This document shows, one piece after another, positions 32,385 through 43,691 of a stretch of DNA of 64,000 nucleotides. The notes beneath the pieces are model-generated. The model did no database searches and was not told where the DNA came from. It saw only the letters and a program-made list of their open reading frames with translations. Origin of the DNA: Saccopteryx bilineata. Its lineage: Eukaryota; Chordata; Mammalia; Chiroptera; Emballonuridae. The translations under genes and the position numbers were made by a program. Numbering within the stretch: position 1 is the first letter of the stretch; each line of letters begins with the position of its first letter. The stretch spans positions 194,078,706-194,142,705 of the forward strand of contig NC_089493.1 of NCBI RefSeq assembly GCF_036850765.1, in the 5' to 3' direction.

Positions 32385-32394
32385 TATATATGTA

Positions 32395-32465
<71 letters not shown>

Positions 32466-32466
32466 T
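32385..32466. repeat. Compound (GT)n(AT)n(GT)n microsatellite
   Basis: A GT tract, an AT tract and a second GT tract directly follow the MITE. Confidence 0.95.
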
Positions 32467-32721
32467 TATATTTAGAAAAATGACAGAGAGGATAAGGAAA
32501 GAAAGTGAAACAGGTGGGGGAACAGGTAGGGGCAGGAACCGGATTTCTTTGATGACATGTTTTTCAGTAGGTGTGACTTAGGAAATATAACATATTTTAC
32601 CTAACGATAGCATACAATTAAATTGAAAATACATGACACAAGAGCTTGAATAGTATGTTCAGCTGGCAGCCTGACCACACAGAGGAAAACCATCCTACAT
32701 GACTTAAAAAGACAATGTGGG

Positions 32722-33098
32722 GCCCTGGCCAGTTTGCTCAATGGTAGAGCGTCAGCCCGGCGTGTGGAAGTCCTGAGTTTGATTCCCGGCCAGGGCACAC
32801 AGAAGCACCCACCTGCTTCTCCACCCTCGCCCCTCTCCTTTCTCTCTGTCTCTTTCTTCCCCTCCCACAGCCAAGGCTCCATTGGAGCAAAGTTGACCCC
32901 GGGTGCTGAGGACGGCTCCATGACCTCCGCCTCAGGTGCTAGAATGGCTCCAGTTGCAGTGGAGCTATGCCCCAGATGGGCAGAGCATTGCTCCCTGGTG
33001 GGCATGCCAGGTGGATCCCAGTCGGGCGCATGCGGGAGTCTGTCTGACTGCCTCCTCACTTCTAACTTTGGAAAAATACCAAAAAAAAAGAAAGAAAA
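32722..33098 (+). mobile_element. Family A SINE copy 8, older subtype
   Basis: Full-length but with older characters: aaagttgacc, gctgaggacggctcc, cctcaggtgctagaatggct, agatgggcagagc. It has the single form of the cctggtgggc segment. A-box and B-box changes (gtttgctcaatgg; gagtttgattcc) suggest it is transcriptionally dead. Confidence 0.93.
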
Positions 33099-33388
33099 GA
33101 AAGTGTGTCACCTTGGTGGTATATTCCTCCCCAACCTCCGTGATGTCATGAGATCACGAGTGTAATCATGCAAAAACATCAGATGGATGGGGTGGTCAGT
33201 GACCCCCCCCCCCACGTCTCCTGCTGGAGCACACGCCACAGGCTGTCAGGTGACAAAGGTGTGTATGAGGTCACTGGGGCAGGAGCCAGGTGCACATCTA
33301 GGCGCCAGCATACATGGAGTGAATGCTATTTGTCTGCCAAATAAACAAATGAACTGGTAAGTAATTAATAAATGAAGGTTTACTGACC

Positions 33389-33764
33389 GTTTTTTTGGGG
33401 GGGTGTATTTTTCTGAAGTTAGAAGCGGGAGGCAGAGAGACAGACTCCTGCATGTGCCCAACAGAGATCCACCCTGCATGCCCACCAGGGGAGGATGCTC
33501 TGCCCATCTGGGGCGTTGCTCCGTTGAGGCCGGAGCCATACTAGCACCTGAGGCGGAGGCCATGGAGCCATCCTCAGCGCCTGGGCCAACTTTGCTCCAG
33601 TGGATCCTGGGCTACAAGGAGGGGAAGAGAGAGACAGAGAAAAAGGAGAGGGGGAAGGGTGGAGAAGCAAATAGGCCCATCTCCTGTGTGCCTTGGGTGG
33701 GAATTGAACCCAGGACTTCCATAGGCCAGGCTGATGCTCTAATACTGAGCCAACTGGCCAGGGC
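33389..33764 (-). mobile_element. Family A SINE copy 9, older subtype
   Basis: Minus strand. A perfect 10-bp target duplication tttactgacc lies at 33379-33388 and 33766-33775. Shares the older characters of the copy at 32722 (cctgaggcggaggcc, cctcagcgcc, ccaactttgctcc) and has several private changes. Confidence 0.95.
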
Positions 33765-34129
33765 TTTTACTGACCTTTTGAAATCACTCTTTTTAATTTC
33801 AAATCCCAGAGCATATTGTGCTGAAAAGTCCATTTGTCTTACTTAGTAATTAAAAGGCAAGAGTTTGGTGTTTTCAAAATCTGGGGGTTGTGGGGGTGGA
33901 GAGTCTGATCTTGGAAGACAATGAACCAATTTCGAGATGCCTCCTTTCTGGGGCCCCACTTCCTGACACCTCATTAAGTCCCCACGGATCCAGGATCAGC
34001 AGGGCTATCCGTTAGCCTCTCTGGGAGAGCGGGAGGCATGCTTGCCCCTTCTCGGCAGCGTTTCAACGTGGACAGGCATACTCTGCCCACATCTGGGAAA
34101 GGAACTACACAGTTCTGTGGGCTGGGATC

Positions 34130-34258
34130 AGAAAGGCCTTCCCAGCGGGAGAGAGCTGAACTGAATCTGGACAATAAGCAGGAGCTTGCCAGGTAGTGGG
34201 GGACCTCTTTCAGGCAGGGGGCACAACCCATACAAAGGCCCTGAGGCATGCTGCCTGC
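34130..34258 (+). mobile_element. L2 LINE 3' fragment
   Basis: aatctggacaataagcagga gcttgccaggtagtggggga, tttcaggcagggggcacaac ccatacaaaggccctgaggc atg matches the L2 3' segment '..ttccaggcagagggaacagcatgtgcaaaggccctgaggca'. Confidence 0.6.
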
Positions 34259-34393
34259 CATGCACACCCTGTTGGAACTCCGTGCCATGCACACCCTGTT
34301 GGAACTCTGTGCCGTGCACGCCCTGTTGGGACTCTTTGCCGTGCACACCGTGTTGGGACTCCGTGCCGTGCACGCCCTGTTGGAACTCTGTGC
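34259..34393. repeat. 27-bp minisatellite, 5 copies
   Basis: Unit catgcacaccctgttggaac tccgtgc, five copies with point changes (cgtgcacg, gggactctt). It starts exactly at the end of the L2 fragment's ggccctgaggcatg segment. 27 is a multiple of three, so open frames persist on both strands; these are not evidence of a gene. Confidence 0.96.
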
Positions 34394-34534
34394 CGGGGAG
34401 GGAGTTGAGGGGTGTGACCGAGCATTAGGGTCCGGTCGCTCAGTCTGAAGGAATGTGTCAGGTCTGCTTTCTTGAGAGAAAGGTGTCCTCCCTACCCAAG
34501 GGGACGGGATGTTTGTGGAGAATTTCTGCGTGTC
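34394..34534. other. Single-copy spacer
   Basis: Nothing recognised. Confidence 0.4.
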
Positions 34535-34690
34535 GCGCACCTGTGGCTGGCGCTGTGCAAGGGACTTCCCACGGCTTCCCATTTCACCCTCGTAGCCCTG
34601 AGAGAAACGTTATCCCCGTTCTGAAAATGATCAAACTGAGGAGTGGGGGTCGCCTAAGAGGTGACGAAGCTGGGGTTTTCATTCAGGTCT
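34535..34690 (-). mobile_element. MIR SINE fragment
   Basis: ctggcgctgtgcaagggact, atttcaccctcgtagccctg, acgttatccccgttctgaaa atgatcaaactgaggag is the minus-strand MIR order. Confidence 0.6.
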
Positions 34691-34829
34691 GTCTGATGCC
34701 CAAGCCCACCCCCTGGCCAGTCTACCCAGCAGCCTCCTGAGATACAGAAGAGGGGACACAGAGGGCAGGGGCTTCCTCTGCTGCTCAGAGAGGTTGACCA
34801 TGGCTCTCAATCTTCCCGCGGCCCTTGCA

Positions 34830-34900
34830 AGAGATGTGACTTTAGGCAAGCCGCTTCTGAGCCTCAGTGTCCTCATCTGTAAAAGGGGAAGCTCCTGTTG
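34830..34900 (+). mobile_element. MIR SINE core fragment
   Basis: gatgtgactttaggcaagcc gcttctgagcctcagtgtcc tcatctgtaaaaggggaagc is a clear MIR core. Confidence 0.75.
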
Positions 34901-35500
34901 TTCAATACTGACGGGTATTTGGTGACAGGTCACGATCACACTGCTGCAACTGTGCGAGGTCACGACCGTAAGCAGACAGAACCACTCTGCAGACGAGGCC
35001 CACAGGACGAAGCACACACTGCCATCTCACGAACCTCACCCCGGGGCCCACGGACCATCGCAGGCTCTGTTCGTGGGTAGACAAGGGGTTAAGAGAAAAG
35101 CTGTGACAGCTGGCAGCTCCCTCCCACCAGCCGGAGATTAATAGCAATGAACAGACATCAGGGAGTATTAGGGCAAGATGATTAATGAATCCAACAGGCC
35201 CCTCAGTTCTAACGAGGCACTGTTTGCCTGCTTCCTTCCCTTTGAATTCTGAAATCTCACTCAGAGGAGCCTGGCCAAACCGGGGCAGGATCCCCCAGCC
35301 TCACAGCGCCCCTGGCCGCCCGCCCCACCCCCTCCAGCGGAGCTGAAGAGGACAGGATTTTGATTTCCCCTGGAGGGAAAACAAATTTTAAAAACAATGA
35401 CAAGAAGTAGTAGTCATTATTTCTCTAAAGGCCAGAAGGGAAAGAGACAGGTGTTTTAGGATTCCTGACAGATTTGTTGCGGCGTCTCAGGAGGGGCAGA
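34901..35500. other. Single-copy sequence, no gene recognised
   Basis: About 600 bp. 35125-35270 (gattaatagcaatgaacaga, agatgattaatgaatccaac) is non-repetitive with homeodomain-type cores. No gene signal. Confidence 0.4.
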
Positions 35501-35589
35501 TGGGTGCGTGGGAAGTCTGTGGGTGCGTGGGAAGTCTGTGGGTGCGTGGGAAGTCTATGGGTGTGTGGGAAGTCTGTGGGTGCGTGGGA
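35501..35589. repeat. 19-bp minisatellite, 4.7 copies
   Basis: Unit tgggtgcgtgggaagtctg, near-perfect copies with two point variants (ccta and tgtg forms). Confidence 0.97.
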
Positions 35590-36264
35590 TCCCGGTGCTT
35601 TGCTTTTCCGAAGCAGGAGATGGGGACTCGGCTGCAGGACGAGGACAGACGATGGGGCATCAGCAGAGGGCGGGCCCACGGGACCCTGCTGCTGTGGAAG
35701 CAGACACCGCGAGGGTCAGGTGCTGTCTGAAGGCTGCCTCCACGCCTACGCTGTCAGTGGGGCAGGCAGTGTGGCCCTGGGAACACCATTTGCCTTGTGA
35801 GATGGGGTCCCCGGGCACGGCTCCCTCCCCGTGAAGGAATTTCTCCAACATCACCCGAGGCATTGTGGGTGTTTCAGGTTTCGGGATGGTTTTATGCCCG
35901 TCGGTCAGTCAGTCACGGGACATTTCAGTTAAGGTCCGGTAGCATGCTAGCTCTTGGGGACCAGAGTACATAAGTCATGTAGGTGAGTCCGGAGCCTGGA
36001 AGCCATTCTAACGGAAAAGCAGCTACTGATAATAACATGTCCCGGTAATGACAGAGGACACACGTATCCCACTAACACCAAATAAGTGTATCCCCATCGT
36101 GACACTGACGTTTATGAGAAATATATATCTGGTCTTTTTCCAGGTTCCTGGCACAGACCTCCTAACACCCTTAGAACTTCCTAGGGTGATCACAGCCAGC
36201 CCTAAGGGTCTTTTATTACATTAATGAGGTGACTTGGATTGACAGATCTGCATTTAGAACATCG
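35590..36264. other. Single-copy sequence, no gene recognised
   Basis: About 675 bp. 35930-36010 weakly resembles an L2 end. No gene supported. Confidence 0.4.
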
Positions 36265-36415
36265 TTTTCTAGCCCTTCCTCCCTTCCTTCCTCTCTTTCC
36301 CTCCCTTCCTTCCTTTCTTTTTTCTTTCTTTTTTTCCCCTCTTCCCTTCCCTTCCTTTCCCTTTTCCTTTTCCTTCCCTCCCTCCCTTTCACCGTTCCTT
36401 TCTTCCTTCCTTTGG
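36265..36415. repeat. Pyrimidine-rich (TTCC/CCTT)n tract
   Basis: About 150 bp of almost pure C/T on the plus strand, imperfect CCTT-type units. Confidence 0.95.
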
Positions 36416-36484
36416 GAGGGGGGGTGTTTTCTTAAGTCACCCGGTAAAATTCACACTTTTTAGGTGCCCAGGTCTATGAGTCTT

Positions 36485-36685
36485 TTTTTTTTTTAATTTT
36501 TATTTATTCATTTTAGAGAGGAGAGAGAGAGAGAGAGACAGAGGGAGAGAGGAGAGAGAGAAGGGGAGAGGAGCAGGAAGCATCAACTCCCATATGTGCC
36601 TTGACCAGGCAAGCCCAGGGTTTTGAACCGGTGACCTCAGCATTCCAGGTCGATGCTTTATCCACTGCGCCACCACAGGTCAGGC
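36485..36685 (-). mobile_element. Family C SINE copy 4
   Basis: Minus strand: ttaatttttatttattcatt, GA tract, caggaagcatcaactcccat, accaggcaagcccagggttt, actgcgccaccacaggtcag. Flanks share tatgagtctt (36475-36484) and tgtgagtctt (36686-36695), a 10-bp duplication with one mismatch. Confidence 0.93.
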
Positions 36686-36695
36686 CTGTGAGTCT

Positions 36696-37964
36696 TGACT
36701 GTACACAGTCGCCTAACAATCGCCCCAGGAACTTCCCTCCTGCCCCTTGAACGTCGACCTCCTCTCCACACTCACAGCGCCTTGCGACCACTGACCCAGT
36801 TTTCCCCCCATAATTGGAATCATGGAGTGGAGCCTTTGAGCCTGGCTGTCGTCATTTGAGAGTCCTCCGTGTCACTCCACATACCAAGAGTTTGTTCCCT
36901 GGTTAAGGGGAGCCTCTGGCTCCCCTGATGGTGTTCCGATAGCTATGTGTCCCTCAGTTTCGGGGATCAGGTCCCTGAGGTCTGAGCACGCGCCTGGTGT
37001 TAGAGGACAACTGACATTCTCCTCTCTAGAGAAAGTGACCCCAAACATCCCTCTCTCCTCTGGGTCACTCCCTGACTCCTTCTAAGAGCAGAGGAGAGGC
37101 TGGGGTCCCAGCTTCTCTCTGGAAAGCAGAGGATGGGGGCACAGCCAGCACTAAGAGGGGAGACCTTCCAGGCTGTGGGCACAGTGGTGGGACGCAGCGA
37201 GCCCGGCGTGCAGATGGATGGACGGGGCGACTTCCACGACCTCAGTTCTCCTTCACTGCCTATTTGCATTTCTGTTCCTGACCATTTCTTGTCCGCACTA
37301 GGGAGGGCTGGAAGGGCTTCCCACACACCACAGGGCAGAACGTTGTCGCTGGGTGAACCCCTTTGTTAACTAACTAGCCCACAGATTTTACAATCCTGAG
37401 GCACTGGGGTGCGGGAGTTGAGTTCTGGTCCCCAAGTCCCTGCCGCTGTGACAATAGATACCACAGCCTACCAACTGCAGCCACTAAAAATAGGCCAGAG
37501 TCACCTGGTCTCACTTCTTTAAGTGCATGTGTTCTGTGCTGGATCAAAGAGCCGAGGTAATTAGCTTTAAAAGCTTCATTTGCAGGAGGGAGGCGGGTGG
37601 GTGGGCTGCCCGTGGGAGGGAAATGGCACGGAGGAGCCGAGCTGGTTGCAGTGGCAGCCCGGGGGAGAAACTGGGGCAGCAAAGGCGGAGAGAGGGGCAG
37701 GGGGACCGGGAGCCCCTCCCTGAGAGGGGCGTGCGGGAGGCGCTGAAACTGCGGAGCCCCAGCAGGAAGTGCGGGAGAGCGAGGCCGGAGGGGCGGGCAG
37801 CCTACCAGCAGGTGGGCCGTCAGGAGCCAGTGCAGAGGGGACAGGGCACGGTCCCTAAGTGGTGTTCCCTTCACCCTGTCTGTCACCCATTCACCCTGTC
37901 TGTCACCCAGGCCACCGGCTGAAGTCAGGCTTGTCATCTCCACCTTCCCCTCGGCGTTGCTCTC
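36696..37964. other. About 1.3 kb of GC-rich single-copy sequence
   Basis: 37600-37810 has moderate CpG density (gagcgaggccggaggggcgg). A 21-bp sequence, cttcaccctgtctgtcacc with its spacer, is repeated twice at 37868-37910. The 244-residue minus frame at 37374-38108 is G/P-rich low complexity and is not supported as a gene. Confidence 0.4.
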
Positions 37965-38135
37965 CCAGTCCTCAGCTCTGCCCCCTGAATCCCTCTCCCC
38001 CGCCCACCGGACACCCGCCCCCCCCTCTGGCCACCTGCCACCCGGGCCCTCCGGCCACCCCCCCCCCCCGCCGGCCACCTGCCCCCAGCCTGCCAGCCAC
38101 CCCCCCACCCCCGACCCTCCGGCAGCCGCCCTTTG
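37965..38135. repeat. C-rich low-complexity tract
   Basis: Pro-coding-like C-rich DNA with a run of about 12 C near 38060 and repeated ggccacc units. The complementary strand is G-rich. Confidence 0.85.
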
Positions 38136-40439
38136 TCATCTCTCTCACTCACAGACTCGCATCCTCCGGGTCCTCCCAGTCCTCCACCCCAGTGACAGAT
38201 CTGCTTTCTGTCACTTGCCTGTTGAAAAATGTCAAGGGGCACCCAACGCCCCACGGAGCCGAGACTTCACGAGGAGACATTCCAGGTTCTTCCAGGCGTA
38301 GCCCCACATTCCCTTTCCCGGCTCATCTCCCTCCAATTCCGAGGACACGCGCGGCCCTGGGCTGTACCCTGGTGACCCAGGAGCCGAATCTGACCCTGGG
38401 GTGTGGAGCGCTTGGTCTTTGGACTTTGCAAAAGTCTGAACATTGTCTATACAAATTTAGAATCTTTTTTTGTGTGTGTGTGGGGGGGACTTCTCTTGAA
38501 AAGTTGGAAAGCCCAGCAAACACGGAGCCCACTTTCCAACATGGTGGCACCCGTTGGTTGGCCACAGTCACCATCATTCTCTAATGTCTTACACTAGCCT
38601 GGCCCCCCTCATTGTCATCCCTGCAGACAATGCATTTTGAGACCACAGCTGTGACAGTTACCAGTAGAGGCAATCTGGCACCGATCCCTGGCTGAGCCTG
38701 GAGGCCCCGGAATGAACAAGACAGGGTCCCCATCCCAGTGACCTCCTGCCCTGTGCCAGCTGCGATGTCAGGTGCTGGGGCCCAGAGCTGGCGAAGACAG
38801 TGCCTGCCTCTGCCGGCTCCGCCCAGGCTCGCCGGGACTCACCTCTGTGTTCACACTGTGCTCCCCTCAGCCTTTCCAACAGGCACAGTCGCCGTCCTGA
38901 CACCCCTCCGTTGGGACTGATCCCGGGCACCGTCTCCTTCTCTGTGACCTCCTGAGGTCATGCTCAGCCTCACCGATGGCCTCACCTCGGCCTTGCATTT
39001 TGTTCCGGTCTGAATCTGCCAGGAGGAGGGTTGACGTTACATCCATTGCTTCCCCGATTTGACGTCCATGGGTTCCCCAAGGCTCCTTCCTTGGACATCA
39101 CAGGTGTTCAAAAAAGTTTCCGGCGAGGCCAATTTAGAAACAACTAGAACCCTTATGCTGATCTCTTAATACAAGTCAGAAATATTAATTCGGATGTTCA
39201 ACTTTTATGTCCCCTTTCAGAGAAGCATGCATTAGAGAGATGTCATAGAATTCAAAGTATAGCAGAAACCTTTTTGATTTGAAATAGTTGAAGGATGCGG
39301 AGGGGGGGTAAGTATAAACGATTTATAGATATAAAATAAAAGACTAAATTTGAGACTATTTTAAGAGAGCAGATTATCCTTTAATTTTAGATTTTAAAGT
39401 CTATTTACTTGGAACTAACTTTGGGGTAAAATTTTTTCTTATGCCCTCCCAACTCATCTTTTGTGCACCCCTCTCATCATTAGAAGTTGAGTCAGCTGCT
39501 CCCGCCTTGGTCCACATAAATCACCCCCCCCAACACCTTGTGAGAGCTTTGTCTCTGCTTTTCCTGAGAGTCACGTGTTACCCACTAACCCATCCCCGAG
39601 ACCCAGGAGCTCAGGGCCCTTCCTGTCTGGTTCCCTCTCAGGAGTGCTTTGTTAACTGAGTGGCTCCCTGGGAAGATGCAGGAATAATTGTGGTACCCAG
39701 CTGACGTAACCCATGTCAGAGATGCGATTCTTCACCTGACGGGGTGGGGAGTATCAGAAAGGGGATTTTTTTTTCAGGCCAGGGGGGTGGGGGTGGGAGG
39801 GGGTGGGAAAGAGCAGCAGAACACATTTCTCTCTGTCTTTTGATAACTAAACATCCCCTGGTCCGAACTTATCCGTGTCTCTGAAGGCTTACACTGAAGA
39901 AAGAACATGTACGCTCATGGAGAAAACGGGGGCTTTGTTTGTGACGCCGGGTGGTAGTGAGGCTCCTAACACTTGGCTCGGGCTATCGCCCCTAAAGCCA
40001 CAGGAAGGAAGTCACCGAGAGGAAGGATGGCTGCTCAGCCTACGGGGGCCAGTTCCAGCCCTACCTCTGGGTGCTACCTCCTCCAGGAGCTGTGTGGGTG
40101 CCGGAGACCCAGGGACGTCAGCTCTGCTTACTGTCCCTGCCCCGTGGAGCAGAACCGAGGGCCACCAAGAGGCCCGGGAGGACCCTTAACGCGTGGTCAC
40201 TCTGACCCCTAGTAAACATGACCCGGTGACAATGGCCCCAGGAAGGTGTGACAGCAGAGGCAGACAGGTGGGCCGGCAGTCGCCCCTCCTAGAGTCACAG
40301 CAATGTGTTTGCAGGGCTGCTGTCTGTGCATGGACCATTTAATGCGCATTTTTCAAAACCATTACTCCACAGGCACACTCCCACATATCTAGTCTATATA
40401 CTTGCCACTTTTAATAGCTAACTAAATGGCATCCCCAAG
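38136..40439. other. About 2.3 kb of single-copy sequence, no gene recognised
   Basis: 38640-38800 weakly resembles an L2/MIR relic (gaatgaacaagacagggtcc). 39160-39420 is AT-rich single-copy. 39775-39812 is a short G-rich patch. No exon supported on either strand. Confidence 0.4.
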
Positions 40440-40840
40440 TTAAAGGGGGAAAAAACCCAGATGATCTTCTCAATAGATGCCAGAAACATAGATCATGAAA
40501 ACCTATACTTGATCCTGGTTTAAAAGAATAAAATAAAATAAAAACCCCAGAGAAATTAAAATAGAATGAAACTTTCACAATCTGGTAAAAGGCAGCTACC
40601 AGAAATCTCCCCAAAACATCAGACTTAATATTGAAACATTAGAAACATTCCTACTTACTATAGGATCACTACAGAGCTGTCTGCTAGGACCAACACTGCC
40701 CTACATAAAAAGTAAAACAAACAAACAAAAAAAAATCAGAAAGTTACTTCTCAAGTTGCAACTTGCTTTCTACTAAAACTTCAAAAGAATCAATAATAAC
40801 AAATTTAAAAAACTCACAAGAATCAATTAAGAGAATTCAG
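40440..40840 (+). mobile_element. LINE-1 ORF2 fragment, diverged
   Basis: cagatgatcttctcaataga tgccagaaacatagatcatg, acctatacttgatcctggtt, acatcagacttaatattgaa, ctgctaggaccaacactgcc and ttcaaaagaatcaataataa follow the mid-ORF2 order (catctcaatagatgc .. catcatactcaat .. gaacaagacaaggatg). Frame destroyed. Confidence 0.6.
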
Positions 40841-40849
40841 TAAGTCGGC

Positions 40850-41090
40850 CAGATCCATCCATTCACCAACTATTTGATAAATACCTCCTATATGCCAGGC
40901 CCTTTTCTAAGAATCCAGGACGTAGGGTGAATGTTACTAAGTCTCTCCCTTTGTGGAGCTCACATTTACACGTGCACAAAGTTAACATAAAGAAATGACA
41001 AGCACTTAACAAATTTCAAAACCTAATGGGGGAAAGAAGGACCTGATTCGCAAGGCCAAGGAGAAACCTAAAATGTCTAGAATTGAATCT
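40850..41090 (+). mobile_element. L2 LINE 3' fragment
   Basis: atccattcaccaactatttg ataaatacctcctatatgcc aggcccttttctaagaatcc agg, tctctccctttgtggagctc acattta is the L2 3' order. Confidence 0.75.
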
Positions 41091-41129
41091 ACGGGGACAC
41101 GGACAAGCCCCGTGAAAAGTCACTTGAAC

Positions 41130-41300
41130 TGTCATTGTGCTAAATGACAGACAGTAAGTAAACAGCCTCACAGCAAGGCAAGGGCGGTGGTACTGTTATT
41201 CCTCCTGGCTTCACTGAGGAGAGACCTGAGGCTGCGGAGGTTGGTTGTGTCCTAGGCCTGAGGTCACAGCCAGGGCTGGAGTGGGCTCTCCAGTCCTTGT
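41130..41300 (-). mobile_element. MIR SINE fragment
   Basis: gtggtactgttattcctcct, cactgaggagagacctgagg ctgcgg, gtgtcctaggcctgaggtca cagccagggctgg: minus-strand MIR, degraded. Confidence 0.5.
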
Positions 41301-42026
41301 CCATCTGGTGGCAGGGCTGAGCGTGCGGCCACCACCATGCCTCCCGGCTAGCTCCTCCCCTTTGACCTTCTTCCCTCTGTATCTGGAAAATGGCAAGACC
41401 CACACCTTTCCTGTCCTTGTTATGAATGAAATGCCGGATTGAAAGCACTTCACTCGGGGCCTGAAGCTGGTGCTTGGTTAATTCCGGCTCCTTCATTCTA
41501 CCGGGGAGAGGAACTGAGCCAGCTCCCTGGAGCATAATGACAGGGGAGAGAGCAGGGTTTCCAACCCGCTCAGTCAGTATAGGGAACAGGAACCGGAGGA
41601 GGCGGGCGAGGGGTGGGGGTGGGGTGGGGTGAGGGGGTGGGATTTTAAACAGACAGACGTTTGATTACACTGACTCGCTTCATGATTCACGGCTGTTTGA
41701 TTTGAGAGACAGTGAATCTGAGGCGTGTAAAATGCCGATCTTTCTGAGCGGCAATTATACACCTGTGATTAAGTCGCAGTGTCTTTGGGGGGGGGGGCGG
41801 GGAGAAGCCACTTTGTCTCTGCAGCGCGGTGACTCATAGCAAAGATCGTTCCCCGGGTAGCAAGGAGAGCTCAGGAGGCAGAGAGACCCGGACCTGGGGA
41901 AGCCCCCACTCCCTGAATGGCCCGGGGTCTCATTAACTCCGAGGGTACATTCCATAAAATCAGGAAAACGCAGAGAACAAGGAAAAACATTCCCAGTCCC
42001 AGCACCCTAATGTAAGAACTATGAAC
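41301..42026. other. Single-copy sequence with a strong G-quadruplex motif
   Basis: About 725 bp. The G4 motif is listed separately. 41650-41770 is non-repetitive and contains ttgattacac and cctgtgattaag. No gene recognised. Confidence 0.4.
41608..41640 (+). other. G-quadruplex motif
   Basis: Six G-runs of three to five separated by single T or short loops (ggggtgggggtggggtgggg then tgagggggtggg). The plus strand fits the G3+N1-7 rule several times over. Confidence 0.85.
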
Positions 42027-42180
42027 ATTTTAAAATTAAAGTACAGTTGTCATATAACATTATATTAAATTTCAGGTGTACAACACCGTGATCCAACATG
42101 TATAGGCCTGATGATGTGATCACCACGCTACCAGCCATCTGTCGCCATGGGGAATGCAGTCGGATAACATGGTAAGAACC
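42027..42180 (+). mobile_element. LINE-1 untranslated-region fragment
   Basis: agtacagttgtcatataaca ttatattaaatttcaggtgt acaacaccgtgatccaacat gtatagg, gatgtgatcaccacgctacc agccatctgtcgccat: a well-known L1 untranslated segment. Confidence 0.75.
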
Positions 42181-42227
42181 GCTAATATTATGATCTAGTT
42201 CCTTCTGGCTCTTTAATCCCATCTGCC

Positions 42228-42230
<3 letters not shown>

Positions 42231-42287
<57 letters not shown>

Positions 42288-42288
42288 T
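42231..42288. repeat. (TTTC)n microsatellite
   Basis: About 14 near-perfect TTTC units. Confidence 0.97.
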
Positions 42289-43029
42289 ACATCACTGTAA
42301 TCTTCTAATTTAAGATTCAATCTCCATAAACAGAACCCAACTCAATTCCCCTTTAATGGGAAAAAGATTCATTGTAAAGATACAACGTAAAGAAAGATAC
42401 ATGGAAATTTTAGACTTCTACTTCCAGCAATAAAACCTGACTAGATGTTTGAAAAAAATAAAATGTATCTATGTTAACAAAGAACACACAGACACACACC
42501 AGAATAAAAAAGGTGGCTAAAAACAAAACCTTGGAAAAGATATGGCGGAGCTTGAGCAAAAGTAAAGGGAATTTCTCAGGAGCAAACGTCCAAAGCATGA
42601 ATCCAAAGAAGATCCGGTCAGCTGGGAGGCGGAGGAGCATACACAGCCCCGGGCCCTAAACGTCACATACGTGCAGTCGTGCTGTGTGCGAGCTTTTGAT
42701 ATCGGCTGGTTTCGCTCTGCGTAATTCCCTGCGCCGGATCCACTGAAGCCTCCGCGTGTGTCTGCGTTACTTTCTCTTATCTCCGAGCAGATTCCACGGT
42801 GCGGGTTGCTGCGGTTTCACCGTTGACTCGTCGAGAACCTCTGCGCTGTTTCCGTCTTGGGCTAGGATGCGCGCAGTTGCTGAGAACACTCATGTCTGAG
42901 TCTTTGTGTGAACACAATTTATTGTTTCTCCAGGATACATGTTCAGGGAGTACCAGCAGGCATTTTCCTCTCTCTCTCTCTCTCTTTTTTTTCTTGTCTT
43001 TCTTCATTTTAAAAAGTGATGAACTGATT

Positions 43030-43031
<2 letters not shown>
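42289..43031. other. Single-copy sequence, no gene recognised
   Basis: About 740 bp. A TC run at 42969-42984. No gene supported. Confidence 0.4.

Positions 43032-43071
<40 letters not shown>
43032..43071. repeat. (GT)n microsatellite
   Basis: About 20 uninterrupted GT units. Confidence 0.97.
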
Positions 43072-43073
<2 letters not shown>

Positions 43074-43194
43074 AATCAAAGAAGCTAGAATAGTCAGGCC
43101 ATCTTTCAAGAGAAGTATGAAGTTCGAGAGTTTACATTACCTGAAGACTTACTGTAAAGCTACAGTAGTTGAGACAGTTTAGACTGGTATAAGG

Positions 43195-43222
43195 ATAGAT
43201 AGATAGATAGATAGATAGATAA
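43195..43222. repeat. (GATA)n microsatellite inside L1
   Basis: About seven GATA units following aag, at the position where L1 carries a natural 'aaggatagacatatag' sequence. Confidence 0.95.
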
Positions 43223-43691
43223 CCATCGTCTTCATCAGAATTGAGGACTGCTGCTCGTGAACCAATAACAGAATGACAAACAAGCCCACAGAAAACATAG
43301 GCCAAGGATCTGAAAAAATGTTTACAGGACAATAAACATAAGTGACCCATAAATGACCCATAAACATGGGAAAAGATGCTTATCCAGCAGTAACAAGAAA
43401 AACGCAAATTACAAGCACCCTCTGCATTGGAAAATTTTTTAAAAAGAAAAAAGTCTAGAAATTCCCAAGTTCACAAGGAGTAGGAACTGTCATAAAAGGT
43501 CAGCAGCAGTGTAAATTAATAAAACCATTCTGGAAAATGATTTAGTATTACCTAGTTAATTAAAGAACCATATACTTTCTAACTTTTATTTTTATTCCTG
43601 GGTATATACCCTCAATAAATTCTTATATGCATACCAGTTTAAAATAGGATTTCATTTAATAGCAAAAAAAACCTTTTTAAAAGGCCCTACA

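Noticed and set aside
34128..34428. Repetitive open frames on both strands
   Set aside because: 27-bp minisatellite whose unit length is a multiple of three.
37374..38108. 244-residue minus-strand open frame
   Set aside because: Spans a C-rich low-complexity tract; G/P-rich translation without a domain and with overlapping frames on the plus strand.
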